This document shows positions 17,602 to 26,160 of a stretch of DNA of 64,000 bases, in pieces. Within the stretch, counting starts at the first letter, position 1; each line of letters begins with the position of its first letter. The notes below the pieces were generated by a model. It did not search any database and had not been told where the DNA came from. It saw only the letters and a list, made by a program, of their open reading frames with translations. A program made the translations under genes and the position numbers. Origin of the DNA: Oscillospiraceae bacterium (lineage in GTDB: Bacteria > Bacillota > Clostridia > Oscillospirales > Acutalibacteraceae); assembly GCA_031262985.1 (NCBI GenBank), contig JAISGQ010000030.1:1-64000 (forward strand). Direction: 5' to 3'.

Positions 17602-17946
17602 TTGTTCAATGACATAAATGAGTACATTTCCGCCGCAGAAGGGCTTGACAGGGTTAGGGGCAACAACAACCTCTACAAGAAGCTTCTCGGTATGTTCCTC
17701 GGCGGCAAAGAGTTTGAGAAATTTCAGGCGGCTGTCGCGGCAGGAGATATGGACTCCGCGACATCTGAGATACACACTCTCAAGGGAGTAGCGGGCAATC
17801 TGGCTCTCAAGAAGCTGTTCGAGGAAAGCGTTGTCGTCCTCGCCGAGCTTCGTTCGGGAGTAGTAAACAACGCCTCCATCAGCCAAATTGCCGTCACCTA
17901 CGAAAAAACCTGCAACGCTGTCAAGGCGTATATTGAAATGCCGTAG
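17602..17946 (+). CDS. Orphan HPt (histidine phosphotransfer) protein
   Basis: 114 residues. A four-helix HPt domain with the phosphorylatable His58 in IHTLKGVAGNL, the family signature. It carries phosphate between response regulators and hybrid kinases, but no kinase or regulator gene lies nearby. Start is a TTG after GGGAGG. A bidirectional terminator follows at 18017. It could serve a distant phosphorelay or, by neighbourhood only, the TIR-Sel1 protein. Confidence 0.85.
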   Translation: MFNDINEYISAAEGLDRVRGNNNLYKKLLGMFLGGKEFEKFQAAVAAGDMDSATSEIHTLKGVAGNLALKKLFEESVVVLAELRSGVVNNASISQIAVTYEKTCNAVKAYIEMP

Positions 17947-18016
17947 CAGGAGAAGCAGGAGCAGTACTATATACCGAAACTCCTCAGGAGGAGTAGGACA
18001 ACCATACACAACAGCA

Positions 18017-18052
18017 GAGGGGGAGCAAGATTTTAGTCTTGCTCCCCCTCTT
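18017..18052. terminator. Bidirectional intrinsic terminator
   Basis: A perfect 14-bp stem (gagggggagcaaga / tcttgctccccctc) with loop ttttag stands between the convergent HPt and MATE genes. T/A tracts occur on both sides. Confidence 0.85.
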
Positions 18053-18066
18053 AAATTTTCCCGTAT

Positions 18067-19488
18067 CTATACTGCCGCCGCCTGTGTCTCCTCCTCCTTG
18101 TCGGGCGCAGGAGGAGAGCCAAGCACGAAGCTTTTTCCTCTCCACTTTCCCGAACGGAAGCGGAATATGAAAATCACGGCGCGTATAATTTCGTCCATCG
18201 CCATAGCTATCCAAACTCCCGCAAGTCCCCAGCCGAGGACGATTGCGAACACATACGAAAGCCCTACGGCTACAATCCACATTGAAACAATTCCCACTGC
18301 GATGGGGTACTTCGTATCGCCCGTAGCCTGCAAGCCGCGAACAAGCACCACGTTTCCGCACCTGCCGAGGTCTACAAACATCTCGATAAACATAATCTGT
18401 TTTCCGAGGGCTATAGTTTCGGGATTATCGGTGAACAGTCCGAGTAGCGGCTCACAGAAGATGTAGAAAAGCACCGAGGTAATCATAGTAATCACGGCTG
18501 AAACAGCGAGTGTTCGGAATATCTTTTTCTGCGCCACATCCTCGTCTCCCGCGCCGATATGCCGCCCTACCACGACCTGCGCGGCGATAGATATGGCGTT
18601 CGCGAAGGAGGAGGGAAACCACGAGAGACTGCTCACATAAATTTTCGCGTTGAGGAGATATGTGCCGAACGTGAGCGTCATGACGTTGACTATAGAGAGA
18701 ATGACCATCTGCGACAGGTCGTAGGAGATAGACTCCCCGCCTGAGGGAACGCCGATTACGAGCATCTTCCCAAGCTCCTTGAAGGGGAAGGGCTTGAGCG
18801 ACCGAATGCTGAAACGCACCTCGCTCTTCTTGTAGAACACCACGAACATGAGCACTACTCCCACGAAGCGGCTGATGTTCGTGGAAACCGCCGCGCCGTT
18901 AGCTCCAAGCTCGGGAAGCCCCGCTCTGCCGAATATCAAGAAGTAGTTGCCGACTATGTTGACTACGTTCATCACCATGGAGATGTACATGGTGTACTTC
19001 ATCAGGTTCTCCGTCTTAAAGACTGCGGAGAGAGCCATGAACGCTCCCTGCAAGACGAGGAACATACCGACATACGCGAGGTACTCATACGCCGCGTCAA
19101 GCAGTGTTGGGTCAATCTGCATGAGGGAGAGCATCTGCCTGCCGAAAGCGACGATGGCGACGCTGATTATAATGCTGATTACCAGATTAACCGCAAGCCC
19201 GAGTGTGTAGACGGTTTGCAGCTTTTTCCTTTGTCCCGCTCCGATATACTGCGAGGCGAGTACGGTTATAGCCGTGCTGATAAGCCCGAATGTCATGGTC
19301 AGTATGGAGAGAATCTGTCCGGAGTTGCCAATCGCGCTGACTGCGTCCTCCGAATATGCGCTCACCATCCACTGGTCTACATTGTACACCATGATGTTGA
19401 GCAGAAGCTCGACAAATATCGGCCATGTAAGACGGAACATGGACATAGGCTGGTCGTTTCTTAATGTGTTTTTGTTTGAAGATTTCAT
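18067..19488 (-). CDS. MATE-family multidrug/Na+ efflux protein
   Basis: About 473 residues with twelve predicted membrane helices in two MatE halves; motifs include FRLTWPIFVELLLNIMVYNVDQWM at the first helix (residues ~15-38) and the matching GVPSGGESISYDLSQMV in the second half. It exports cationic compounds or metabolites using a Na+ or H+ gradient. I choose the ATG at 19488, eight bases after GGAAGGG; the longer frame to 19566 would cross the promoter. An operator overlaps its -10 box; the cognate regulator is not adjacent. Confidence 0.92.
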   Translation of the reverse strand: MKSSNKNTLRNDQPMSMFRLTWPIFVELLLNIMVYNVDQWMVSAYSEDAVSAIGNSGQILSILTMTFGLISTAITVLASQYIGAGQRKKLQTVYTLGLAVNLVISIIISVAIVAFGRQMLSLMQIDPTLLDAAYEYLAYVGMFLVLQGAFMALSAVFKTENLMKYTMYISMVMNVVNIVGNYFLIFGRAGLPELGANGAAVSTNISRFVGVVLMFVVFYKKSEVRFSIRSLKPFPFKELGKMLVIGVPSGGESISYDLSQMVILSIVNVMTLTFGTYLLNAKIYVSSLSWFPSSFANAISIAAQVVVGRHIGAGDEDVAQKKIFRTLAVSAVITMITSVLFYIFCEPLLGLFTDNPETIALGKQIMFIEMFVDLGRCGNVVLVRGLQATGDTKYPIAVGIVSMWIVAVGLSYVFAIVLGWGLAGVWIAMAMDEIIRAVIFIFRFRSGKWRGKSFVLGSPPAPDKEEETQAAAV

Positions 19489-19548
19489 GTTGTACGCCCT
19501 TCCGGCTCTTGCGGCAGTAGTATAATAGGGGGTATGTATAAGAAAAAA

Positions 19549-19596
19549 TATAATAGGTAGTATCACCTATTATATTCATCCTCAAATTATTGTCAA
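19549..19596 (-). promoter_or_regulatory. MATE gene promoter with palindromic operator
   Basis: On the minus strand TTGACA (19591-19596), 16 bases and TATAAT (19569-19574) form a promoter. A perfect inverted repeat TATAATAGGT (19549-19558) / ACCTATTATA (19565-19574) with 6-base spacer includes the -10 box. A third half-site (tataataggg) lies at 19521-19530. This is the layout expected for a MarR or TetR-type repressor. Confidence 0.75.
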
Positions 19597-19797
19597 CATG
19601 GGAGGGAGAAAAACATCTCCTCTTTTTCGTTATGTAGGGGACATTAAAAAACAAAGATTCAAAACGTGGAGAAAAAGCTATTATCCCGCACGAATTTGAC
19701 TTTCTCCACAGCGGATTTATATTGGACACATTTACTTGAAAATTGGGTGGTTTTTGCAGTATAATAGTCCTATCAACAATCTTGAAAGGTATGGCTT

Positions 19798-20373
19798 ATG
19801 AACTTTGAACTTGTGCCTGTCCAAAAGGACGAAAAGCAGATACTTGCCAATCTGCTTGAGAAATACGACTATGAGTTCTCGCAATACGATTTGCGAGACG
19901 TGAATAAGCTCGGACTGTATGGGTATGACTATTTGGACTGCTATTGGACTGAGCCGAACCGTTGGGCGTTCTTTATAAAGGTTGACGGTACGCTTGCCGG
20001 ATTTGCAATGGTGAACGACTATCCGGAGTTGGCGGAACTTCCCGCCGATTACCATATGTCTGAGTTCTTTGTGTTGTATAAGTATCGTCGGCTTGGAGTC
20101 GGCAAACTCACAGCGTTTAAACTATTCGATATGTTCAGCGGAACGTGGGCTTTGCGGCGGCATCCGCACAATATACCCTCTGTCTGCTTCTGGGACAAAA
20201 TTGTTTCGGAGTACACTAAAGGCAATTACACGTTATATGAAAGCTATAAAGACGCAGATTATGAAGACGGTACTTTAGGTGACGCATTTTATTTCAGCAC
20301 GATAAGCGATACTCGCCAAAATCAATCGAGTCCCCCGACCGGATTGACAAAGGACAAAGTCGATGGATTTTAG
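19798..20373 (+). CDS. GNAT-family N-acetyltransferase
   Basis: 191 residues. The GNAT core lies at residues ~50-110: FIKVDGTLAGFAMV, then YHMSEFFVLYKYRRLGVGKLTAF, containing the R-x-x-G-x-G acetyl-CoA loop. The C-terminal 30 residues fall outside the fold. It uses acetyl-CoA to acylate an amine of an unidentified substrate. A promoter TTGAAA (19736) - 18 bases - TATAAT (19760) lies just upstream. Monocistronic and convergent with the ABC permease. Confidence 0.85.
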   Translation: MNFELVPVQKDEKQILANLLEKYDYEFSQYDLRDVNKLGLYGYDYLDCYWTEPNRWAFFIKVDGTLAGFAMVNDYPELAELPADYHMSEFFVLYKYRRLGVGKLTAFKLFDMFSGTWALRRHPHNIPSVCFWDKIVSEYTKGNYTLYESYKDADYEDGTLGDAFYFSTISDTRQNQSSPPTGLTKDKVDGF

Positions 20374-20416
20374 TATAAACACCCTGCAAACCTGCGTGGA
20401 GGCAAAATCCCGCCCC

Positions 20417-21085
20417 CTAAAACTCCCTCTTTTGGTAGAATCTCACAGACAGCGCGTATGAGCAGGCGACACAACAGGCAAGAACCAGCACCGCAATCAC
20501 GATTATTGCTCCTCTACTGAGATGTACTCCACCGAAAAACTCCCGCACCTCGAACATCCACGGCTTATCCCAAAATCTTGCTATAAGAGGAATCCCCATC
20601 GACGTGATAAACAGAGGAATCAGGGTTATCACTCTTGTCTTGGAGTAAGGATATTTGAAGTAGAAGGGCATTTGAGTACTCGCCAAAAGCATTAAAATTC
20701 CTAAAAACACAAATGTTACTCCGATATTTTCCTCTATATTTATCTTTTGTGTGGAGATGAAACTCACGGCGACCGATGCGAGCAACGAGAACACAGTTCC
20801 TCCGAGGAGCATGATGAAGGCAAAAATATATCTGCCTGATACCAGCTCTTTCTTGGATATTCCGAGCGTTCGGTACAATGCGTCCATGTTGATTTTCTCT
20901 CCGATTGCAAACGGGTACGATATATAAAAATACGAAAAAAACATACCCAAAAAGAGCGTCATAGTAGGGTTTGCAGTGAAACCTACAAGTGACATAACCG
21001 CAACAAAAAGCAAGATGGTTTTCGCCAACAAATATGATTTTACTGTTCTGAAATCGAGCATGGATATTTTGAGTAATTTACTCAT
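20417..21085 (-). CDS. ABC-2 type transporter permease
   Basis: About 222 residues with six hydrophobic segments; an ABC-2-type permease of the YtrC/ABC2_membrane_5 kind (ends in VLACCVACSYALSVRFYQKREF region). It pairs with the ATPase gene just upstream, overlapping it by 8 bases if the ATG at 21085 is used. Exports peptides, lipids or antibiotics in related GntR-controlled operons of Firmicutes. Substrate unknown. Confidence 0.85.
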   Translation of the reverse strand: MSKLLKISMLDFRTVKSYLLAKTILLFVAVMSLVGFTANPTMTLFLGMFFSYFYISYPFAIGEKINMDALYRTLGISKKELVSGRYIFAFIMLLGGTVFSLLASVAVSFISTQKINIEENIGVTFVFLGILMLLASTQMPFYFKYPYSKTRVITLIPLFITSMGIPLIARFWDKPWMFEVREFFGGVHLSRGAIIVIAVLVLACCVACSYALSVRFYQKREF

Positions 21086-21914
21086 TGTTCGCAACCCCGC
21101 TTTCTCTGTTTATAAATATGATAATTTCGTCAATACTGACGGGTTCTATTGAAAACCCGCTGAATTTAGCCATATCTGCGGAGTTTATCATAGCCTCAAA
21201 CCCCGTTCCGTGCTTCCTGCGTCCGATTGTGTGGGGAGTTAAATTTTCGTCTATCGTCTGCCCCGCGATTCTGCGATACTTCTCAACGAACCTGTCTTTC
21301 GTGCCGCTGTAGATGATTTCGCCGTTTACTATAAATACAATAAAGTCGGCAATCTTCTCTAAATCCGCCGTTATATGCGTCGAGAAGAGGACGGATTTTT
21401 CGCCGTCGGAGATGAACTCCTGCAAAATATCGCACACTTCCTCACGCGCTACGGGGTCAAGTCCGCTGGTAGGTTCGTCTAAAATAAGCAGCTTTGCGTT
21501 GTGCGATAGGGCGGCGGCGAGCTGTAGCTTAACCTTCATGCCGCGCGACAGATCCTTGACCTTCTTCTTTTTGTCGAGATTGAATTTCTCGACGTACTTG
21601 TTGTATTCGGAAACATTCCATCCTATATAAAATGGAGCGAGCGCGGCACCAGTCTCCGCCACCGTCCACTCGTCGGGGTAGAACGGAGTGTCCATAACAA
21701 CGCCTATGTCGCAAATATTATTTCCGCATAAATTCACGGCGGAATCCTCCACGTTAATTATTCCCAAGATAGATTTCAGGGTAGTAGTTTTTCCTGCGCC
21801 GTTAGGACCGATAAACCCCGAAATGTACCCTTTCGGCACGTCAAAGCTGATCGATTTAAGCTCAAAAGCAGGGTATTTTTTGCAGAGATTTTTCACCTCT
21901 AAAGTATTGTTCAC
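21078..21914 (-). CDS. ABC transporter ATP-binding protein (YtrB-like)
   Basis: 278 residues. Walker A GPNGAGKTT at about 36-44, signature LSRGMKVKLQLA, Walker B LLILDEPTSGLDP, then an H-loop (STHITADLEKIAD). The last 60 residues are a regulatory tail. It energises the permease of the next gene. It overlaps the GntR gene upstream by 4 bases, so the operon is regulator-ATPase-permease, as in the ytrAB-type cell-wall-stress operons. Confidence 0.93.
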   Translation of the reverse strand: MNNTLEVKNLCKKYPAFELKSISFDVPKGYISGFIGPNGAGKTTTLKSILGIINVEDSAVNLCGNNICDIGVVMDTPFYPDEWTVAETGAALAPFYIGWNVSEYNKYVEKFNLDKKKKVKDLSRGMKVKLQLAAALSHNAKLLILDEPTSGLDPVAREEVCDILQEFISDGEKSVLFSTHITADLEKIADFIVFIVNGEIIYSGTKDRFVEKYRRIAGQTIDENLTPHTIGRRKHGTGFEAMINSADMAKFSGFSIEPVSIDEIIIFINRESGVANNE

Positions 21915-22291
21915 AATTTTTCCTCCTTCAGCAGTAGTGTGAGTGTCTCGAATATTTCCTCCCGAGTAATGCCGCCCTGCTTCGCCGCGTCAATAGCGGA
22001 GCACAGCCCTTCCTCCACCTTCGAGAGGGCGTTTTCCCGCGCCAGTTCCTTGTTTCGGGGCAGGACATAGCAGCCCTTCCCCTGCACGCTTGCCACCAAG
22101 CCCTCCGCCTCGAGGTCGGAGTACGCCCGCGCGGTGGTTATGACGCTGATTTTCAGGTCCTTCGCCAAACCACGAACAGAGGGGAGCATATCGTCCTGCG
22201 CCAGCTCGCCTGAAAATATCGCGTCCTTTATCTGCTCCTTTATCTGCTCGTAGAGCGGTTCGCCCGAGCGGTTGGAAAGTATTATCTTCAA
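21911..22291 (-). CDS. GntR-family repressor, YtrA subfamily
   Basis: About 127 residues: winged HTH (PLYEQIKEQIKDAI..., SVRGLAKDLKISVITTARAY) plus the short YtrA dimerisation helices, with no metabolite domain. The start is the TTG at 22291, seven bases after GGAGG. The longer reading to 22384 would include the promoter and operator and cannot be translated from that promoter. Likely represses its own operon with the downstream ABC transporter until cell-wall antibiotics are sensed. Confidence 0.9.
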   Translation of the reverse strand: MKIILSNRSGEPLYEQIKEQIKDAIFSGELAQDDMLPSVRGLAKDLKISVITTARAYSDLEAEGLVASVQGKGCYVLPRNKELARENALSKVEEGLCSAIDAAKQGGITREEIFETLTLLLKEEKL

Positions 22292-22308
22292 GTAACCGCC
22301 TCCTTTCG

Positions 22309-22362
22309 CATAGTGTCTATAGCCACTATGTACAGTATATACGATATGTGCACCTTTGTCAA
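22309..22362 (-). promoter_or_regulatory. GntR-ABC operon promoter and operator
   Basis: Minus strand: TTGACA (22357-22362), 17 bases, TATACT (22334-22339). Downstream of the -10 box lies a perfect 7-bp inverted repeat, CATAGTG (22309-22315) and CACTATG (22324-22330), 8 bases apart. This resembles the AGTGT-type dyads used by YtrA proteins and fixes the gene start downstream at 22291. Confidence 0.8.
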
Positions 22363-22385
22363 GAGGAGTTTTAAAAATGTGCAAT

Positions 22386-22420
22386 GCAGTTAATTAACGC
22401 AGGAAACGACAAGAAAACAC
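22386..22420 (+). repeat. Fragment of the MITE-like element
   Basis: gcagttaattaacgcaggaaac... matches the first ~35 bases of the 106-bp element with several substitutions; the rest is gone. It sits between the GntR promoter and the next terminator. Confidence 0.55.
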
Positions 22421-22440
22421 TCCAATTTCAAACAAAACTA

Positions 22441-22472
22441 AGGAGGAGGGAATTATCCCTCCTCCTTTTTTT
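22441..22472 (+). terminator. Intrinsic terminator (plus-strand T-run)
   Basis: aggaggaggga and tccctcctcct form an 11-bp stem with a 4-base loop, followed by seven T on the plus strand. Its stem also lies just past the DUF3298-type gene end on the minus strand, so it may act in both directions. Confidence 0.65.
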
Positions 22473-22492
22473 AGCTTATAGATTATATCAAC

Positions 22493-23305
22493 TTAATACC
22501 GCCATTCGGCGCGAAATTCTTCTCCTGTCTTGCCGTTCCACTTTACGATTATATTGGAGGAAAACCCTCTGAAAATCAGATGTATGTTTTTGCCGTCATA
22601 ATAATACTCATAATTTAAGCTGACTGTTTCGCCGGAGTAGTTAAGCTTGAAATTATCAATATCGCCGAGGGAAAACCAATCCTCTATCTCCGACGGCGGT
22701 ATCCACAGATAATAGGGGTCTGCGTCGTACAGATTTTCCGTCAGCAGGTAGGATAAGCAGGAGTTCATAAACTCTCGAGAGCCGACGTCAACTATCTCGT
22801 TGAAGGGTATCAGCGTTCCCGTTTTCAAATCGAAGGTACTGCACAAATACGTTGTATCCATCGTACCTCCCGCCGACCAGAACACCTCATGCTTTATGCT
22901 GATAATGTTATTTTCGGCATAAGTCACCTGTGCTGTAACGGAAAATTCGAGAGGATATTCTGAAAGAACATCGTCGCCGTGAATCTCCCTTGTCGCTTCT
23001 ACGCGTTCAAGGAAAAAGGCAAGACTTCCGCCCCGCGCCATCCTACCCGACGTGGAGGAGGAGAGCCAGTCGTTATAGTCCTTCTCTAATATTCCGTTTA
23101 TTTTTGAAACAGATTCTGAGTTCCCTCTGAGGGTAACTCTGTCATAGTAAATATTCGCGATGGTTTTTCCGTTATCCCCTGTAATCGTCCTCTGTTCTCT
23201 TGATATGTCGTATTTTATGTCTCCGAAAAAGATAAAAAACACCACAAATAAAAGTGCCGCGAGTGCTATTACAGCAGAGGAGATGACAGCAATCCTTTTC
23301 TTCAT
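22493..23305 (-). CDS. Membrane-anchored DUF3298/DUF4163-type protein
   Basis: 270 residues. One N-terminal membrane helix (about 5-28) is followed by an extracytoplasmic domain resembling the RsiV/PdaC type DUF4163-DUF3298 pair (VSKINGILEKDYNDWL..., IKHEVFWSAGGTMDTTYLCSTFDLKTG). Such domains bind cell-wall material or lysozyme. Family-level call only, from the arrangement and motif style. ATG after GAAAGGAT. A 39-codon ORF lies immediately upstream. Confidence 0.7.
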   Translation of the reverse strand: MKKRIAVISSAVIALAALLFVVFFIFFGDIKYDISREQRTITGDNGKTIANIYYDRVTLRGNSESVSKINGILEKDYNDWLSSSTSGRMARGGSLAFFLERVEATREIHGDDVLSEYPLEFSVTAQVTYAENNIISIKHEVFWSAGGTMDTTYLCSTFDLKTGTLIPFNEIVDVGSREFMNSCLSYLLTENLYDADPYYLWIPPSEIEDWFSLGDIDNFKLNYSGETVSLNYEYYYDGKNIHLIFRGFSSNIIVKWNGKTGEEFRAEWRY

Positions 23306-23313
23306 ATTGAAAC

Positions 23314-23433
23314 TTATCCTTTCGATTTTTTGCTATTCATATATTGTTGCGGGAGATACAGAACTTCATTTCTGCCTGCTGTATTTGCGGGAGGGCAGTT
23401 TAAGTCCTCGTAATATGTCCGCTCGTAGTTCAT
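23314..23433 (-). CDS. Possible 39-residue small protein
   Basis: ATG at 23433 follows GGGAGG and the reading frame ends 8 bases before the next gene, whose ribosome site lies in its last codons. The sequence MNYERTYYEDLNCPPANTAG... ends in KKSKG. No family. It could be a real small gene or only a leader coupled to translation of the DUF3298-type gene. Confidence 0.4.
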   Translation of the reverse strand: MNYERTYYEDLNCPPANTAGRNEVLYLPQQYMNSKKSKG

Positions 23434-23630
23434 ACTCGCGCCTCCCGTTTGTGTTGGGGTGTAGTGTGAAATAAGTGTAACATAATGGAGGGTAAAAGTA
23501 AACACACCTCCCTTGCAAAAAACGTGCAGGGGAGGCGCGTAGTTTGAGATAACTATGGCAGTTTCGCTTGACGTTGGTGATTATATTGGTGAGGGGGGCT
23601 GCCAACAAAGGCAGTTCCCCTCCTCCCACG

Positions 23631-25277
23631 CTACATCTCCTTGCTGTCGCGTATCTCCTTGCGCTTGATTTTGCCGCTGATTGTCTTCGGGAGGTCGGTT
23701 ACAAACTCCACAATCCTCGGGTACTTGTAGGGGGCAGTCTGCTTCTTGACATAGTCCTGAAGCTCCTTTTTCAGCTCCTCACTCGCGGAGTAGCCGTTCG
23801 CGAGGACGATAGTCGCCATTACTACCTGCCCTCTGATTGGGTCGGGAACGCCTGTAACGGCGCACTCGACTACAGCGGGATGCTCCATAAGCACGCTCTC
23901 AATCTCGAACGGACCTATGCGGTAGCCGGAGGACTTGATGATGTCGTCGTTTCTTCCCACATACCAGAAGTAGCCGTCCTCATCTACCCACGCTATGTCG
24001 CCTGTGTGGTAGAGTCCGTTCTCGCACACCTGCTCGGTGAGGAGGTCGTTTTGGTAGTAGCCCGAGAACATTCCCACAGGCTTCTTGCCGTCTGTAATGC
24101 GAACACATATCTCGCCCGTAGCACCCTTGGTGGCGAGGTTTCCCTCAGAATCCACAACTACCACGTCGTAGGCGGGAGACGCCTTGCCCATAGAGCCGGG
24201 CTTCGGGTCTGTACCCTTTTGGTTAAATACGGTCAGAGTAGTCTCCGTCTGACCGAAGCCCTCCATGAGCTTGAGCCCCGTGTGCTTCTTGAACTGCTCG
24301 AACACCTCGGGATTGAGAGCCTCGCCCGCGATACAGGCGTACTCAAGGCTCGAGAGGTCGTAGGAGGAGAGGTCCTCCTGAATAAACAGGCGGAACATGG
24401 TGGGAGGAGCGCAGAAGGTGGTTATCTTGTATTTCGCGAAAAGAGTGAGAAGCTGAGCGGGCGCGAAGCGGTCGAAGTCACAGCAGAATATCGGCGCCTC
24501 CATGAACCACTGCCCGTAGAGCTTACCCCACATAAATTTCATCCAGCCGGAGTCGGAGAGTGTGAGGTGCAGTCCGTTCGGGTTGACGTTGTGCCAGTAT
24601 TTCGCGGTGGGTATGTGTGCCATGGGGTAGGTGTGGGAGTGTACGACCATCTTCGGCATTCCTGTCGTTCCGCTCGTGAAGTAGAGGAGGATTGGGTCCT
24701 CCGCGAGAGTATCTCTGCGCTCGAACGTCGTTTTCGCCGTCTTTAAGAGGTTATCGAAATTGAGCCAGCCCTCACGCTCGCCCTTTACGGTCATCTTCAT
24801 TGTGACAGTGGGACACTTGGGCATTGCCTCCTCCACACGCGAGGGGAGGTCGCCGTCGGTGGTGCAGATTACTCCCATTATCCCCGCCGCGTTACAGCGG
24901 TACTCTATGTCGTGAGCCATGAGGAGGTTAGTTGCCGGTATGCCGATTGCGCCTATTTTGTGGAGTGCGAGGCATATAAACCAGAACTGGTAGTGTCTTT
25001 TGAGTATTATCAGCACACGGTCGCCGCGCTTAACTCCCGCGTCGGTGAGGATATTCGCCGCAATATCCGAATATTTCTTCATGTCGCCGAAGGAGAAATC
25101 CCTCTCGTCGCCCTTGTCGTTGCACCAGAGCATAGCCCTCTTGTTTGGTTCTTCCGTGCCGATTACGTCAACTACGTCGTAGGCGAAATTGAAGTTTTCG
25201 GGATAGACCGCCTCGAATTTCTCAAGCAGTCCGTTATACATTGTCTCTTTGCAGTATTTCTGATGTAAGTTTAACAT
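23631..25277 (-). CDS. Acyl-CoA synthetase (AMP-forming), probably branched/medium chain
   Basis: 548 residues, ANL superfamily, AcsM/MbcS-like. P-loop YFTSGTTGMPKM; A5-like GFGQTETT; hinge YVGRNDDIIKSSGYRIGPFE; C-terminal catalytic lysine in TISGKIKRKEIR. It activates a carboxylic acid to the adenylate and then the CoA thioester in the cytoplasm. It is 4 bases downstream of a cupin-HTH regulator and the pair is behind a T-box with an Ile-type specifier. That context favours 2-methylbutyrate or a related branched acid as substrate, feeding isoleucine synthesis by reductive carboxylation. This substrate is inference. Confidence 0.9.
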   Translation of the reverse strand: MLNLHQKYCKETMYNGLLEKFEAVYPENFNFAYDVVDVIGTEEPNKRAMLWCNDKGDERDFSFGDMKKYSDIAANILTDAGVKRGDRVLIILKRHYQFWFICLALHKIGAIGIPATNLLMAHDIEYRCNAAGIMGVICTTDGDLPSRVEEAMPKCPTVTMKMTVKGEREGWLNFDNLLKTAKTTFERRDTLAEDPILLYFTSGTTGMPKMVVHSHTYPMAHIPTAKYWHNVNPNGLHLTLSDSGWMKFMWGKLYGQWFMEAPIFCCDFDRFAPAQLLTLFAKYKITTFCAPPTMFRLFIQEDLSSYDLSSLEYACIAGEALNPEVFEQFKKHTGLKLMEGFGQTETTLTVFNQKGTDPKPGSMGKASPAYDVVVVDSEGNLATKGATGEICVRITDGKKPVGMFSGYYQNDLLTEQVCENGLYHTGDIAWVDEDGYFWYVGRNDDIIKSSGYRIGPFEIESVLMEHPAVVECAVTGVPDPIRGQVVMATIVLANGYSASEELKKELQDYVKKQTAPYKYPRIVEFVTDLPKTISGKIKRKEIRDSKEM

Positions 25278-25281
25278 AAAA

Positions 25282-25860
25282 TTAACCCTCCGCTTTATCT
25301 TTCATAACCACAGCCATAAACACACATTCCTTGCCGCCTGTGGCAATCATTCCGTGTGCTCTTCCCGAATCGTAGTAAACGGCGTCTCCCTCGTTCAAAA
25401 CCTCGGTGTGTGTTTCAAACTGCACCTTTAGAGAACCGCTGAGTACGTAGTCAAACTCCTGCCCCTCGTGGGTGGACAGTTCGATTTCCTTCGTCTGCGC
25501 CTCCTCGCTGTAGGGGGCGGTTACGACAAACGGCTCGGAGATTTTATCTCTGAAACGATACGCAAGATGATTGTACTTGAAGCCCGCGCGGCGTTTTATG
25601 TCTAAGCCCTCGCCCGAACGTACTATCGAGTAGAAGGAGAGCTTGGGGTTTTCTCCCGTCAGCAGCTCCACAATGTCAACTCCGAACTTTTCGGCGCATT
25701 TGTAGAGGAATGTGAAGCCGAAATCGACCTCTCCGTTCTCCGCCTTCGTGTAATCCTCGGAGGACACACCTGCGGCTGCCGCCATCTCATCTGCGGAAAA
25801 ATCCATAATTTCTCTCAGAGCGCGGATTCGCTGTGCGACCTCGATTAACTTTGTCTCCAT
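25282..25860 (-). CDS. XRE-HTH regulator with C-terminal cupin
   Basis: 192 residues from the ATG at 25860, which follows AAAAGGAG; upstream codons of the longer frame lie inside the T-box leader. An XRE helix-turn-helix occupies residues ~8-65 (SADEMAAAAGVSSEDYTKAE) and a cupin_2 beta-barrel ~110-190 (EFDYVLSGSLKVQF..., LNEGDAVYYDSGRAHGM). This regulator type is commonly paired with acyl-CoA ligases and probably senses a small ligand. First gene of the T-box operon. Confidence 0.9.
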   Translation of the reverse strand: METKLIEVAQRIRALREIMDFSADEMAAAAGVSSEDYTKAENGEVDFGFTFLYKCAEKFGVDIVELLTGENPKLSFYSIVRSGEGLDIKRRAGFKYNHLAYRFRDKISEPFVVTAPYSEEAQTKEIELSTHEGQEFDYVLSGSLKVQFETHTEVLNEGDAVYYDSGRAHGMIATGGKECVFMAVVMKDKAEG

Positions 25861-25899
25861 TTGTAAAATCTCCTTTTCAATTTGAATTTTTGCGACAAA

Positions 25900-26160
25900 A
25901 AAGCCCGCCCCGTAATAACGGGACGAGCATAACTCGCGATACCACCCATTTTGCCGTCTATAAAAAGACGACCACCTCAAAAGACTCCAACAAGCCTTTG
26001 GCACTTAACGCAGCCAACACGGGACAACCTTACTCGCAAAATGCTTTAGGGCGCCTGCTCAGGAGTGATTAGCCTTCTGCACGAAATAACGTCAGCATTC
26101 CACCAACTGCCGACTCTCTGTGGATATTTTACTGTGCAGTGCCGTCTCCATCAACGCATT
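25900..26160 (-). promoter_or_regulatory. T-box riboswitch, specifier probably AUC (Ile)
   Basis: Read on the minus strand. Stem I carries AGAGAG (about 26113-26118) and GGTGGAA. The specifier region TAATCACTCC has AUC at 26067-26069 followed by the usual A. The T-box antiterminator sequence TGGGTGGTATCGCGAG is at 25933-25948. A terminator follows (25903-25927, gctcgtccc... / ggggcgggc, then TTTTTT). Uncharged tRNA-Ile would stabilise antitermination and switch on the cupin-HTH and acyl-CoA synthetase genes. The T-box itself is certain by motif; the specifier register is likely. Confidence 0.9.

Noticed and set aside
23568-24746. 392-codon plus-strand ORF opposite the acyl-CoA synthetase
   Set aside because: Antisense shadow of a well-supported gene; no ribosome site or domain.
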